A model generated the notes under the pieces. The model was not told the origin of the DNA. It did no database searches and was given only the letters and a program-made list of their open reading frames with translations. A program made the position numbers and the translations under genes. Below are positions 8,819 through 18,659 of a DNA stretch of 64,000 bases, piece by piece (position 1 is the first letter of the stretch; the number at the start of each line of letters is the position of its first letter). This DNA comes from Bacteroidales bacterium H3 (GTDB lineage: Bacteria > Bacteroidota > Bacteroidia > Bacteroidales > Muribaculaceae): assembly GCA_001701135.1 (NCBI GenBank), contig DAAN01000030.1, positions 124,001 through 188,000 on the forward strand, written 5' to 3'.

Positions 8819-10111
8819 ATGAGTAAGACAGCCGATTCACTTCGTTTTGAGACTCTTCAGCTCCATGCCGGTCTCGATCGTTCAGCCGACGCCAACAACG
8901 CATGCGCTGTTCCCATCTATCAGACTGCAGCTTTTGTTTTCAACAATTGCCAGCAGGCCAATGATCGTTTCGCTCTGCGTGATCCCGGGTGCATCTACGG
9001 CCGTCTCACCAACCCCACACAGGAAGCATTCGAGCGCCGCATCGCCGCGCTCGAAGGTGGCACCGGTGCCCTTGCTGTCGCATCAGGCGCCGCAGCAGTC
9101 ACTTATGCTCTTGAAAATGTGCTTTCTCCGGGCGACCACATAGTTGCAGCCGACAATCTCTACGGCGGTTCTTTCAACCTCATTGTCAATAACCTTTCGG
9201 CACGCGGCATTGAGCACACTATTGTCAACATAAACAACGAGGAAGAACTGCGTAGCGCCATCCGTCCCAACACCAAAGTGATTTACGGCGAAACGTTCGG
9301 CAATCCCAACAGCGATGTCACCGACATCGAAAAGGTCAGCCACATAGCCCATGAACACAACATCTTGCTGATTATCGACAACACATTCGGCACCCCCTAT
9401 CTCATTCGGCCTATCGAACATGGTGCCGACGTTGTGGTTCACAGCGCCACAAAGTTCATCGGTGGTCACGGCACCACTCTCGGCGGCGTCATAGTGGAAG
9501 GTGGAAAATTTGATTTCAAGACTAATGCCGACAAATACCCCACCCTCGGCAAACCCGACCCAAACTACCATGGCGCAATCTTTGCCGACGCCGCACCCCT
9601 GGCGCCATTCACAACACGTGTCCGCGCCGTCGTGCTCCGTGACGAAGGAGCCGCAATCTCCCCCTTCAACGCATTTGTGCTACTGCAAGGTCTCGAGACC
9701 CTATCGCTCCGTGTTGAGCGCCACAGCGAGAACGCCATCAAAATAGCCCGTTTCCTCGACGCACACCCCAAAGTCAAGTCGGTAAGCCACCCCGGTCTCC
9801 CCTCTCATCCCGACCATGAGCTGTACAAGAAATATTATCCCAATGGTGGCGGCTCGATATTCACCTTTGAAATAAAAGGTGGCGCCCCCGAAGCATGGAA
9901 ATTCATCGACCGGCTGAAACTGTTCACCCTGCTGGCCAACGTGGCAGACTCGCGCAGTCTGGTCATACACCCCGCGACTACCACTCATTCGCAGATGAGT
10001 CCCGAAGAACTCGCCGAAGCACATATCACACCCTCTACAGTCCGTCTGAGTGTAGGGCTGGAACATGTCGACGACCTCATTGCCGATCTTTCCCAGGCAC
10101 TCGACGACTAA
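8819..10111 (+). CDS. metY: O-acetylhomoserine aminocarboxypropyltransferase (sulfhydrylase)
   Basis: PLP enzyme of the Cys/Met metabolism family that makes homocysteine from O-acetylhomoserine and sulfide. The ATG at 8819 gives 430 residues, the usual MetY length; the open TTG at 8792 lies too close to the predicted transcription start. Substrate and cofactor residues visible include YGRLTNPT (60-67), the ASGAAAVTYAL block (88-98), LIIDNTFGTP (184-193) with the pyridine-binding Asp187, and the Schiff-base lysine K212 in HSATKFIGGHG. The insert around residues 230-270 and overall length favour MetY over MetB/MetC. It is the first gene of metY-metF-metH. Confidence 0.94.
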   Translation: MSKTADSLRFETLQLHAGLDRSADANNACAVPIYQTAAFVFNNCQQANDRFALRDPGCIYGRLTNPTQEAFERRIAALEGGTGALAVASGAAAVTYALENVLSPGDHIVAADNLYGGSFNLIVNNLSARGIEHTIVNINNEEELRSAIRPNTKVIYGETFGNPNSDVTDIEKVSHIAHEHNILLIIDNTFGTPYLIRPIEHGADVVVHSATKFIGGHGTTLGGVIVEGGKFDFKTNADKYPTLGKPDPNYHGAIFADAAPLAPFTTRVRAVVLRDEGAAISPFNAFVLLQGLETLSLRVERHSENAIKIARFLDAHPKVKSVSHPGLPSHPDHELYKKYYPNGGGSIFTFEIKGGAPEAWKFIDRLKLFTLLANVADSRSLVIHPATTTHSQMSPEELAEAHITPSTVRLSVGLEHVDDLIADLSQALDD

Positions 10112-10162
10112 ATTCCTGTTTAATTCATCATATATCTTCACCGCATACCCTTCCGATTACCG

Positions 10163-11128
10163 ATGACCACCCAGCACGAAAGCGTAGCCGACTTCCTTTG
10201 TTCCGACCATCCCACAGCATTCTCTTTCGAGATTCTGCCACCGCTGCGCGGCAACAATATCGACCAGACATTCGCAAATGTGAAGTCGCTGATGGAATTC
10301 AATCCCGCTTACATCAATATCACCACCCACCGCAACGAGGTGAACTATCGCGATATGGGGCAAGGGGTCTACCGTGCCGAAGTTGTGCGCAAGCGTCCCG
10401 GCACAGTAGCCGTGGCTGCCGTGCTCCGCGAACGTTTCGGCATCAGAGCGGTTCCTCATCTGATATGTGGCGAATATTCACGTCGCGAAATCGAGGATCA
10501 GCTCATCGACCTATCATATCTCGGAGTCACCGATCTGCTGGTGCTCCGCGGCGACCGGGGTAATTCGCAGAATTTCACAACCGCCGACGACGGTCATCTG
10601 CACGCATCATCTCTGGCACGTCAGGTCAACGATTTCAACGACGGCATCATGGCCGACGGCAAACAGACGCAACCTGTGTTTCCACCTTTCACTTTCGGCG
10701 TGGCCGGGTATCCCGAAAAACATGAGGAGGCCATGAACCCGCATACCGACATGATGTATCTCAAAGAGAAGGTTGATGCCGGCGCACGCTATATCGTCAC
10801 ACAGATGTTTTACGACAATACAAAATATTTCGACTTCGTGAAACGTTGTAGAGAAGCAGGGATTACAGTGCCCATAGTGCCGGGCATCAAGCCACTCACA
10901 TCGCTCAGGCAGGGTTCAATTCTCCCCCGCATCTTCCATATCGACCTGCCGAAGGAGCTGACCGACGACCTCATCCGGTGCAAAACCGATGCCGACGTAC
11001 GTGCACTCGGCATAAGCTGGGGCATACGTCAGGCCCGCGAGCTACGCGATGCCGGTGTTCCCTCCATCCACTTCTACGCCATGCACGCCACAGCATCCGT
11101 GTCGGCTATCGCCCGTGAAGTATACTAA
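10163..11128 (+). CDS. metF: 5,10-methylenetetrahydrofolate reductase
   Basis: FAD-dependent reduction of methylene-THF to methyl-THF, the methyl donor used by MetH. The protein has 321 residues. FSFEILPPLRG near residue 17 is the N-terminal catalytic Glu region, ITTHRNEVNY is near 50, LVLRGDRG is near 126 and VTQMFYDN is near 210; the family's TIM barrel fits this layout. It lies 51 bases after metY and is followed directly by metH, whose ATG begins one base after the metF TAA, indicating tight co-expression. Confidence 0.95.
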   Translation: MTTQHESVADFLCSDHPTAFSFEILPPLRGNNIDQTFANVKSLMEFNPAYINITTHRNEVNYRDMGQGVYRAEVVRKRPGTVAVAAVLRERFGIRAVPHLICGEYSRREIEDQLIDLSYLGVTDLLVLRGDRGNSQNFTTADDGHLHASSLARQVNDFNDGIMADGKQTQPVFPPFTFGVAGYPEKHEEAMNPHTDMMYLKEKVDAGARYIVTQMFYDNTKYFDFVKRCREAGITVPIVPGIKPLTSLRQGSILPRIFHIDLPKELTDDLIRCKTDADVRALGISWGIRQARELRDAGVPSIHFYAMHATASVSAIAREVY

Positions 11129-11129
11129 A

Positions 11130-14100
11130 ATGTCGCCAATGACCAATCAAAGCCAACGATATACCGAATTCCGCAACGCTTTGCGCGAGCGCGTATTAGT
11201 GCTGGACGGCTCCATGGGAGTGCTCGTCCAGCGCCTGCATCTTTCCGAGGATGAATTCCGCGGTTCGCGTTTTCTGTCTCACCCACGTCCTCTCGCCGGA
11301 GATGTCGATCTGCTCAACATCACAGCCGAACAGCATATCCGCCATATCCACAGGGCATATCTCGAGGCCGGTGCCGACATCATCGAGACCAACACGTTCA
11401 ACTCCAACGCTCTGTCACAAGAGGAATATGGTCTGTCGGGCTATGTCAAACTGCTCAACACCGCCGGCGCACGACTCGCACGCGAGGAAGCCGACCTTGC
11501 GATGCAGCTGCAGCCGGGCAGGGTCTGTTTTGTAGCGGGTTCAATGGGACCTACTGCCATGTCGGCCTCACTCCCCTGCGATGTTGAGGATCCGACAAGC
11601 CGTTCGGTAGACTTCGACACGCTTTCCGACGCTGCGTTCCAACAGGCTTCAGCCCTGATTGAAGGGGGTGTCGACCTCCTGCTGCTCGAAACAGCATTCG
11701 ATGCCTTGAACGTAAGGGCACAGCTCCACGGCATTGCCCGTGCACGCCATGCCACGGGAGCCGACACTCCGGTCGTGCTCTCGCTCACCCTCAGCGACGC
11801 ATCCGGCCGATTGCTGAGCGGCCACACACCCGAAGCCATGCTGGCTATCGTGGAGTCATTCGCCCCCGATGCCGTGGGCTTCAACTGCGGCGCCGGGCCT
11901 GCCTCCCTATCTTCACACGTGCGAAACCTTGCAGCCATTTCACCCTATCCGGTCATTTTCTATCCCAACGCCGGTCTGCCCGACCGACTGGGACGCTACA
12001 GCGAAACGCCAGAAGCATTCGTGTCAGCCCTTAAGCCGCTAATCGAATCAGGCGAACTCAACATCGTCGGCGGTTGCTGCGGCACTGACACCGGCCACAT
12101 AGCCACTTTGGCCAAGGTGGTAAATGGAGCCAGACCTCACACTCCCGGCAATGCCCGCCAACCTTGGCTCGCCGGATTGGAGGCATTCGCCGACGACCGC
12201 GGATTCATCAATGTGGGAGAGCGATGCAACGTTGCCGGCAGTCGCAAATTTTTACGTCTGATTAATGAGGGGAACCGCGAAGAGGCTCTTGCCATCGCCC
12301 GCCGACAGGTAGAAAACGGTGCCCAGATTATCGACATCAATGTTGATGACGGCATGCTCGACAGCGTTGCCGAAATGCGTTCCTTTCTGCGTCTGCTTGG
12401 TTCCGATCCCGCCACTTCGTCGGTACCCTGGATGATTGATTCCTCGTCATTCGAAGTTATCGAGACCGCTCTTAAAAATGTGGCCGGAAAACCTGTGGTC
12501 AATTCCATTTCGCTGAAACATGGCGAGGAAGAGTTTCTCCGTCATGCCCGCATCATCCGCAGCTACGGAGCGGCGGTTGTAGTCATGGCATTTGACGAAA
12601 AGGGTCAGGCAGACACTTTCGAACGTAAAATAGAAGTTTGTGCCCGCGCTTATCGACTGCTCACCGAAAAAGCGTCATACGACCCTCGCGACATAATTTT
12701 TGATCCCAACGTACTGACCGTCGCCACAGGCATGGCCGAACATGACCGCTACGGTATCGACTTTATCCGCGCCGTTGAATGGATCAAGAAAAATCTGCCG
12801 GATGCAAAGACTTCCGGCGGTCTCAGCAACCTCTCATTTGCTTTCCGCGGCAACAATTATGTGCGTCAGGCCATGCACGCCGTGTTTCTCTACCACGCTA
12901 TTGCCGTCGGTTTCGATATGGCCATTATGGATCCCGGCGCAAAAGTCACCTACGAAGACATTCCCGCACAGTTGCTTGAGCGCATAGAAGATGTTATCCT
13001 TGTCCGTACGCCCGACGCCACCGAAAAGCTGCTTGAAATCGCGTCGGATTATGCCGCTAAAAAAGATGACACAGCCGCCACCACCGAGCCGGCCCGCCCG
13101 GCCGATGTCGACGACCGTCTGATTCTCGCGCTCCGCACCGGCGATGATTCCGGCATAGAAGATGACCTGCAACTCGCCGTCGAACGGCACAACACCGCCA
13201 ATGCAGTGGTCGAAGGACCGCTGATGGCGGGCATGGAACTTGTAGGCAAACTTTTCGAAAGCGGTAAAATGTTTCTTCCGCAGGTGGTGAAAAGTGCCCG
13301 CGTGATGCACCGGGCCGTAGAGATTCTGCGTCCGTTGCTCGAGGCCGGAGCGGCATCCACAGCATCGAAAGGGACACTGCTCATCGCCACTGTCAAAGGC
13401 GACGTTCACGACATCGGGAAAAACATAGTCGGTGTGGTGATGCGTTGCAACAACTTCGAGGTTGTCGACCTCGGCGTGCAGGTTGATGCCGAACGAATTG
13501 TCAGCGAAGCCATACGCCTGCATCCCGATGCCATAGCCCTGAGCGGCCTTATCTCCCCGTCGCTCGACGAGATGGCCAATGTTGCCGAAGCGTTGCAGCG
13601 AGCCGGACTTCGCATACCGCTGATGGTCGGAGGCGCCGCCACTTCCGAACTTCACACAGCCGTGAAGATTGCTCCGAAATATGACGGAATTGTAATCCGG
13701 CTCAACGATGCAGCCCAGAATCCGGTGGCTCTCAGTCGCATAATGGCAGATCCCGAGGGCGAGGCAGCTCGTATCGCAGCCCGACAGGAGGATCTGCGGC
13801 AATCCCTGCTCGCCTCAGTCGATGTAACCGCCGGAGAATCTCTCCGCCCCGGAATCGACTGGACTAATGAACCCGTTTACGCCCCCGCACGCCCGGGTGT
13901 GACCCATTTCGATAATATACCCGTGGCCTGGGTGCGGCCTTATATAAACTGGATTTACTTTAACCATTGCTGGAAAGTTAAGCCGGAATCGACTGAGGCC
14001 AAGACACTTCGTAATGACGCGGAGCAACTTTTAAACCGGTTGGAACGTGACGGCGCTTCAATGCGTGCCATAGTGGCGCTGCACGAGGCGTGGCAGGCCG

Positions 14101-14630
14101 ACGATGACGATGCGATAATCATCAACGGCATACCCGTACCCACGCCACGCCAGAAAGCGTCGGACACTCGCAGCGAAACGCTTTCACTATGCGATTTCGT
14201 GGCACCCAAAGGCTACCACGATACTGTCGGCACCTTTATGGTGACGGTCGGCGACCGTATCCGTTCTCTTCTTGACGACACTTCATTGAAAGCCGATGAC
14301 TATAGCCATCTGTTATTACAGTCGCTGTGCGACCGTCTGGCAGAGGCTGCATCCGAATGGCTACACCACCGCACCCGCACCTCATTATGGGGATACGCGC
14401 ATGATGAAGATGACGACCTACGTCGCATTCTTCGTCAGCAATATCAGGGAATACGTCCGGCTGTGGGCTACCCCTCGCTCCCCGACCAGATGCTTATGCA
14501 CACACTCGCACGCATTGTCAATCCGGCAGATATAGATGTCACCGTCACAGAAAACGGAGCGCTCACACCTTCGTCTACCGTGGCCGGATTTTATATAGCG
14601 TCGCCGCGGGCACGATATTTTTCAGTATGA
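11130..14630 (+). CDS. metH: Cobalamin-dependent methionine synthase
   Basis: Transfers the methyl group of methyl-THF to homocysteine through cob(I)alamin. 1166 residues from the ATG at 11130; a second ATG is at 11139. All four modules are present. The homocysteine domain has zinc-ligand cysteines at C253 and C316/C317 (GGCCGT). The pterin domain (about 340-620) contains GFINVGERCNVAGSRKF. The cap and cobalamin-binding domain follows, with the lower axial ligand H760 in GDVHDIGKNIVG. The C-terminal AdoMet-dependent reactivation domain contains GYPSLPDQ near 1115. The enzyme therefore looks complete and needs imported or salvaged B12. A hairpin terminator follows the stop. Confidence 0.96.
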   Translation: MSPMTNQSQRYTEFRNALRERVLVLDGSMGVLVQRLHLSEDEFRGSRFLSHPRPLAGDVDLLNITAEQHIRHIHRAYLEAGADIIETNTFNSNALSQEEYGLSGYVKLLNTAGARLAREEADLAMQLQPGRVCFVAGSMGPTAMSASLPCDVEDPTSRSVDFDTLSDAAFQQASALIEGGVDLLLLETAFDALNVRAQLHGIARARHATGADTPVVLSLTLSDASGRLLSGHTPEAMLAIVESFAPDAVGFNCGAGPASLSSHVRNLAAISPYPVIFYPNAGLPDRLGRYSETPEAFVSALKPLIESGELNIVGGCCGTDTGHIATLAKVVNGARPHTPGNARQPWLAGLEAFADDRGFINVGERCNVAGSRKFLRLINEGNREEALAIARRQVENGAQIIDINVDDGMLDSVAEMRSFLRLLGSDPATSSVPWMIDSSSFEVIETALKNVAGKPVVNSISLKHGEEEFLRHARIIRSYGAAVVVMAFDEKGQADTFERKIEVCARAYRLLTEKASYDPRDIIFDPNVLTVATGMAEHDRYGIDFIRAVEWIKKNLPDAKTSGGLSNLSFAFRGNNYVRQAMHAVFLYHAIAVGFDMAIMDPGAKVTYEDIPAQLLERIEDVILVRTPDATEKLLEIASDYAAKKDDTAATTEPARPADVDDRLILALRTGDDSGIEDDLQLAVERHNTANAVVEGPLMAGMELVGKLFESGKMFLPQVVKSARVMHRAVEILRPLLEAGAASTASKGTLLIATVKGDVHDIGKNIVGVVMRCNNFEVVDLGVQVDAERIVSEAIRLHPDAIALSGLISPSLDEMANVAEALQRAGLRIPLMVGGAATSELHTAVKIAPKYDGIVIRLNDAAQNPVALSRIMADPEGEAARIAARQEDLRQSLLASVDVTAGESLRPGIDWTNEPVYAPARPGVTHFDNIPVAWVRPYINWIYFNHCWKVKPESTEAKTLRNDAEQLLNRLERDGASMRAIVALHEAWQADDDDAIIINGIPVPTPRQKASDTRSETLSLCDFVAPKGYHDTVGTFMVTVGDRIRSLLDDTSLKADDYSHLLLQSLCDRLAEAASEWLHHRTRTSLWGYAHDEDDDLRRILRQQYQGIRPAVGYPSLPDQMLMHTLARIVNPADIDVTVTENGALTPSSTVAGFYIASPRARYFSV

Positions 14631-14638
14631 ATAGTTTG

Positions 14639-14663
14639 AAAACATGTTGTGAAACATGTTTTT
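14639..14663 (+). terminator. Terminator after metH
   Basis: AAAACATG and CATGTTTT form an 8-bp stem around an eight-base loop, ending in a T-rich tail, nine bases after the metH stop. Confidence 0.55.
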
Positions 14664-14767
14664 ACTAACTCACTGTATAGCTGGGAATTACGACAAGATT
14701 TCAATCCCTTTGTATTGCTTTAAGCTATTTTAAGACACTATTATTTCCATAAAGCGTTTATTTTTAG

Positions 14768-14775
14768 TAACTTTG
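14768..14775 (+). promoter_or_regulatory. -7 box for ndk
   Basis: TAACTTTG, 41 bases upstream of the ndk ATG. No clear -33 TTTG at the ideal spacing. Confidence 0.5.
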
Positions 14776-14816
14776 AAATCGAAAATATTCAGGACACTAA
14801 CAGCAGCCAAGGATTA

Positions 14817-15290
14817 ATGCAAACCACTCTTGTCATCCTCAAACCCTCAGCCGTGCAGCGCGGCCTTATTGGAGATGTCATCTCCCGCTTCGAAAGAAAA
14901 GGCCTCATCATCGCCGGAATGAAGATGACCGAGCTGACCGAAAATATCCTACGCGAGCACTACGCCCACCTCGTCGACCGCCCGTTCTTCTCTAACATTC
15001 TGCGTTCGATGATGGCTACGCCCGTGATTGTGATGGCTGTAAAAGGCGTCGACGCCGTTGCCGTGGTTCGCGCCATGACCGGTGCCACCAATGCCCGCAA
15101 CGCCACGCCCGGCACTATCCGCGGCGATTTCGGCATGAGCGGACAGGAAAACATCGTCCACGCCTCTGACTCTCCCGAAAACGCTGCCATCGAGGTGGCC
15201 CGTTTCTTTAAAGCCGGCGAAGTATTTGAATATACGCCATGCCCCCTGTCGGTGCTATATGCTCCCGACGAAATCAGCAAGCAACCTTAA
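14817..15290 (+). CDS. ndk: Nucleoside diphosphate kinase
   Basis: Ping-pong phosphotransfer between nucleoside tri- and diphosphates. The 157 residues cover the whole family fold. Visible are the N-terminal TLVILKPSAVQRGLIG, the ATP-binding RAMTGATNARNATPGTIRGDFG segment (85-106) and the phosphorylated histidine H115 in NIVHASDS. The insertion after the active site and the FEYTPCPLSVLYAP end resemble other Bacteroidetes enzymes. It has its own promoter and stands between metH and the M23 peptidase gene. Confidence 0.96.
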   Translation: MQTTLVILKPSAVQRGLIGDVISRFERKGLIIAGMKMTELTENILREHYAHLVDRPFFSNILRSMMATPVIVMAVKGVDAVAVVRAMTGATNARNATPGTIRGDFGMSGQENIVHASDSPENAAIEVARFFKAGEVFEYTPCPLSVLYAPDEISKQP

Positions 15291-15318
15291 AGCTTCAGTA
15301 CCACATCCTTAATTCGAA

Positions 15319-16305
15319 ATGCAGATAACCGAAAACATAAACCGAATATTCCTCACAGCCCTTGTGGCACTCGGCACTTTCACCGCCGGCGTGCTTCAGG
15401 CCGAGGCTCAGTCTTTCAAACTCCCGAGTGCCCACAAAGCAGAGCACCGCGGCCTCATCGCCAAACAGGAGAATATCAAAAATCAGATTTCAGTTGACGA
15501 GACAAAGGCATTTGTCGACAACCTTTTCAAAGAGGAGGAAGAACCCGAAATGGACATCTACACCGAGGGTTGGGAATCTAAACGTGTCAATGCCTACACC
15601 GGCATGGAAGTTCCCGACCGTAAGGTTATCGACGTCAGCAACTTCGTGATGCCAACCCCCGGCTACATGACCTCGCCCTACGGCTATCGTCCCCGTTTCC
15701 GCCGTGTGCACAAAGGTGTCGACCTCAAGCTGCAGACCGGCGATACCGTACGCGCCGCTTTTGATGGCCGTGTCCGACTCACCAACTTCGAGCGCAAGGG
15801 CTACGGCTACTACGTGATTCTCCGTCACCCCAACGGCCTTGAGACCGTCTACGGTCACCTCTCCAAATTCCTTGTAAAACCCGACCAGTATGTCAAAGCC
15901 GGCGACCCCATCGCTCTTGGCGGCAACACAGGCCGCAGTTTCGGCAGCCACCTCCACTTCGAGACCCGTTTTATGGGCTATCCCATCAATCCCGCCGCCA
16001 TTTTTGACTTCGCCAACCAGACCGTACATACCGACGAGTTCACATTTGACAAAAACACCTACGACAAACCCCGTAACTACGATCCGGAAGCCAATAAGGA
16101 ATACGCCCAGCGCTATATGGCATCCAATCCCTCAAAGAAAAGTGCGGGCACCAAGGCGAAAGCTGCCACCTACACCGTCAAGCGCGGCGACACCATCAGC
16201 CGCATAGCCTCGCGCAACGGTCTGACCGTCCGCCAGCTCTGCCGACTCAACGGCCTCTCCACAAAATCCAAACTCAAACCTGGCAAAAAACTGCGTCTCC
16301 GCTGA
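15319..16305 (+). CDS. M23 peptidase with C-terminal LysM domain
   Basis: Probable periplasmic cell-wall endopeptidase or EnvC/NlpD-like activator, 328 residues. A hydrophobic signal peptide covers residues 9-30, with likely cleavage after AEA. The LytM/M23 domain spans about 110-235. It has the first metal ligand in RRVHKGVDLK (HxxxD) and the second histidine pair in GSHLHFET, so the zinc site looks intact. A single LysM peptidoglycan-binding repeat closes the protein (about 283-328, YTVKRGDTISRIASRNG). A low-complexity Lys/Ala linker joins the two. It lies 28 bases after ndk and ends before a strong bidirectional terminator. Confidence 0.9.
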   Translation: MQITENINRIFLTALVALGTFTAGVLQAEAQSFKLPSAHKAEHRGLIAKQENIKNQISVDETKAFVDNLFKEEEEPEMDIYTEGWESKRVNAYTGMEVPDRKVIDVSNFVMPTPGYMTSPYGYRPRFRRVHKGVDLKLQTGDTVRAAFDGRVRLTNFERKGYGYYVILRHPNGLETVYGHLSKFLVKPDQYVKAGDPIALGGNTGRSFGSHLHFETRFMGYPINPAAIFDFANQTVHTDEFTFDKNTYDKPRNYDPEANKEYAQRYMASNPSKKSAGTKAKAATYTVKRGDTISRIASRNGLTVRQLCRLNGLSTKSKLKPGKKLRLR

Positions 16306-16319
16306 CTCGGTCATGTATA

Positions 16320-16363
16320 AAAAAATGTTACCGCCCGCATAAATGCAGACGGTAACATTTTTT
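16320..16363. terminator. Bidirectional terminator
   Basis: Arms AAAAAATGTTACCG and CGGTAACATTTTTT form a perfect 14-bp stem. The tail is T-rich in both directions. It separates the M23 gene from the convergent rhamnosidase gene. Confidence 0.85.
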
Positions 16364-16398
16364 ATTGGGAGTATTAAATTACATCATCGGAACTACTG

Positions 16399-18636
16399 TC
16401 ACAACGGGAGAGAATAAATCACAGTATGCTTGCCGGCCTTATCGAGATGCAGGTCAGCAGATTCGCGTTTCTTGCCGTTGACAGTAAGATTCCGGGCTGA
16501 TTCGGGAATGTCGACCACAGCGGCAGTGCCTTTGGGGATGTTAAACTTTATAGTCATCTTGTCGCCGTTGCGTTTGCTGCTGACGGCAATATCGCCATTT
16601 ACTGTGGGCACGACAGCCTTCGCATATGAAAGGCCGGCCAGCGCGGGCGCGATGCGGAACACTTTATACCCCGGCTCTATGGGGCTGACGCCGGCCACAT
16701 ACTGCGAGAGAATCGTCAGTCCTCCCCCACTCCATGCATGGTTAGTGGTGCCGCCGCCATAACCTTCAGCACCGATACCCCAACCTTCAAAAAGGGTGGT
16801 AAAATCGGGATTATCGACCATAGGGCCGAAACGGCGCTTCATCCTGTCGAGACCTTCCTGGGGATAACCCATTTTAAACAGAGCCTCCATGACATATTTC
16901 TCGGTATACGGGCTTGCATGTTCATGCGTTTTCAGACATTCGAGAAGAATGGGGTATTTGTCCGCGTCGGCAAGTCCGCCAACTACAGCCAGAGCCTGCA
17001 CACGGTCGTCAGTATCGCCGGTGTAGGCAGGATGACGATAATGGTCACCCTTCCAGAACACACGGTTGAAAGCCTCTTTAAGAGATTTCATTTCATTGCG
17101 GATCGAGTCCGCTTCATGGGTCAGACCGAGAGCCTCGGCCATGTGCATCTCACCCTTTTGTGCGATATAATACCAGGCATTGTAGAGAGCTGTCTTGTCG
17201 ATATTGTCGCCCCAGTCACCCCAGTGCCAGCCACCTTTACGATCACACATGGTGCCGTCGGCAGCACGTTCCCATAACTTCATGTATCTCTTGACTCCGG
17301 GATAAAGATCAGCTATGGTAGCGAGATCGCCGGTATTGAGATAGTAATTCCAGAAACCGTAGTATCCGATTGATGCAAGCATCTGGCCCGGCAGTTCCGA
17401 ATCCCAGTTGCCGGCTGGTACGGGAGCGAAAATCGAGCCGTCGGGACGTTGCCAACCGATTAGTTCATACATCCCTTTTTTCATCAGTGCGTGGCTGCTC
17501 GGGGTCAGGGCATAAAATGCCTCACCCGATTCATTCACCTCATCGCCCCACCACTGGGCACGTTCACGGTCGGGACAATCCATGTATGTGTCACGCATGG
17601 TTATATAGAGTGTCCGGGCCGCTTTATTCCACAGCCGGTTGAAGAAATCGTCGTCGCATTCAAACTTGCCCGACATCTCCGTGTCGTAACCCGTTTCACG
17701 GAAAGTAACCGCGTTGACTTTGACCTCTTTAGGAAAAAAATATAAGATACGCTCACCATTAATCCAACCCTTGGATTCATATTTCTGTGAGCCATCTTTC
17801 GTGATATATTCAGCCCTGACATTAGGCTCTCCACCACCATAATAATTGTCGGAAAAAATGCCGATTCTGCACCCGGCCGGGGCGCTGAGTTCTATGCCGG
17901 GCATGATCTGTGCATTGTAAGGCAGTTTGGCAATCAGAGTGTCGACGCTTTCACCTTTTCGCAGTTCGACTTTAGCATAAGACTTGGCTCCGAAATCTTT
18001 CCATAACGGAATGACGCGATCCTTGAGCCTGCCCCACGGAGCATCATTCTCTTTCCCGCGGCAAACCACGGCAGGCCACTGCTGAACAGTGGAATACCAG
18101 CCGTCAATATCTTTGCGGGCATCGAAACCGATATTGGATTCAGGCAGACGATAATTGGGCGATATGCCTTCGGGAATATAATATGCGGGGTGGATTAACC
18201 CGTGCCAGCTGCCGTTACTGTCAAGTTCCGGAAGCTCGGGGCAGTCCACAAACAATGCAGCTTTGCCCGAAGAATTGTGTGAGAAACCATGTTTGCCGAA
18301 ATGCCATACCAAAACGGAAACTACATTCTCCCCCTTTTTCAAAAAAGGAGCGAGGTCGATGTTGTCGCAGTAGGAGTCGTGAGGATTCGGACCACGTTTC
18401 ACGCCGCCCTCGATAACAACAGGCTCTCCATTGATCCACAACCAGTACTTGCTGTCGGCTGAAATGCGTGTCATGGCGCGGCGCGGCACCTTTTTAAGAT
18501 CGACAGTTTTCTGGTAGCAGAGCCAGGTTGAGACGGTGTCGGTATTTCCCTGCGGAGCTATCCAGCAGGGACGTTCAACAGCTTTGACATTTAGAGCCAA
18601 AGCTATCAGAAATGTAATGATAAAATACTTTTTCAT
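16399..18636 (-). CDS. GH78-like alpha-L-rhamnosidase, secreted
   Basis: 745 residues with a signal peptide (first ~19 residues, FIITFLIALALNVKA). Residues 30-330 form beta-sandwich modules like those preceding the catalytic part of GH78 enzymes (YWLWINGE, RGPNPHDSYCDNIDL). The (alpha/alpha)6 barrel runs from about 330, with the characteristic DCPDRERAQWWGDE block at 353-366 (acidic residues D355 and E366), GNWDSELPGQ and WGDWGDNID. A short C-terminal beta domain follows GGLTILSQYVAGVSP. It should release terminal rhamnose from plant or bacterial glycans in the periplasm. It is last in a leftward operon with a beta-helix glycosidase and a metallo-hydrolase. Substrate specificity is inferred only at family level. 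Confidence 0.85.
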   Translation of the reverse strand: MKKYFIITFLIALALNVKAVERPCWIAPQGNTDTVSTWLCYQKTVDLKKVPRRAMTRISADSKYWLWINGEPVVIEGGVKRGPNPHDSYCDNIDLAPFLKKGENVVSVLVWHFGKHGFSHNSSGKAALFVDCPELPELDSNGSWHGLIHPAYYIPEGISPNYRLPESNIGFDARKDIDGWYSTVQQWPAVVCRGKENDAPWGRLKDRVIPLWKDFGAKSYAKVELRKGESVDTLIAKLPYNAQIMPGIELSAPAGCRIGIFSDNYYGGGEPNVRAEYITKDGSQKYESKGWINGERILYFFPKEVKVNAVTFRETGYDTEMSGKFECDDDFFNRLWNKAARTLYITMRDTYMDCPDRERAQWWGDEVNESGEAFYALTPSSHALMKKGMYELIGWQRPDGSIFAPVPAGNWDSELPGQMLASIGYYGFWNYYLNTGDLATIADLYPGVKRYMKLWERAADGTMCDRKGGWHWGDWGDNIDKTALYNAWYYIAQKGEMHMAEALGLTHEADSIRNEMKSLKEAFNRVFWKGDHYRHPAYTGDTDDRVQALAVVGGLADADKYPILLECLKTHEHASPYTEKYVMEALFKMGYPQEGLDRMKRRFGPMVDNPDFTTLFEGWGIGAEGYGGGTTNHAWSGGGLTILSQYVAGVSPIEPGYKVFRIAPALAGLSYAKAVVPTVNGDIAVSSKRNGDKMTIKFNIPKGTAAVVDIPESARNLTVNGKKRESADLHLDKAGKHTVIYSLPL

Positions 18637-18637
18637 G

Positions 18638-18653
18638 TAAGGTTATGAGGAAT
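18638..18653 (-). repeat. Leader element shared by genes of the glycan operon (copy 1)
   Basis: The plus-strand 16-mer TAAGGTTATGAGGAAT is identical to 21624-21639. On the minus strand it places ATAACCTTA directly before the rhamnosidase ATG. A 9-base core, TAAGGTTAT, also occurs at 20337-20345 before the middle gene. Confidence 0.6.
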
Positions 18654-18659
18654 AAAACA

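Noticed and set aside
12834..13802. 322-codon frame opposite metH
   Set aside because: It lies over the conserved cobalamin domain of metH and shows no protein-like features.
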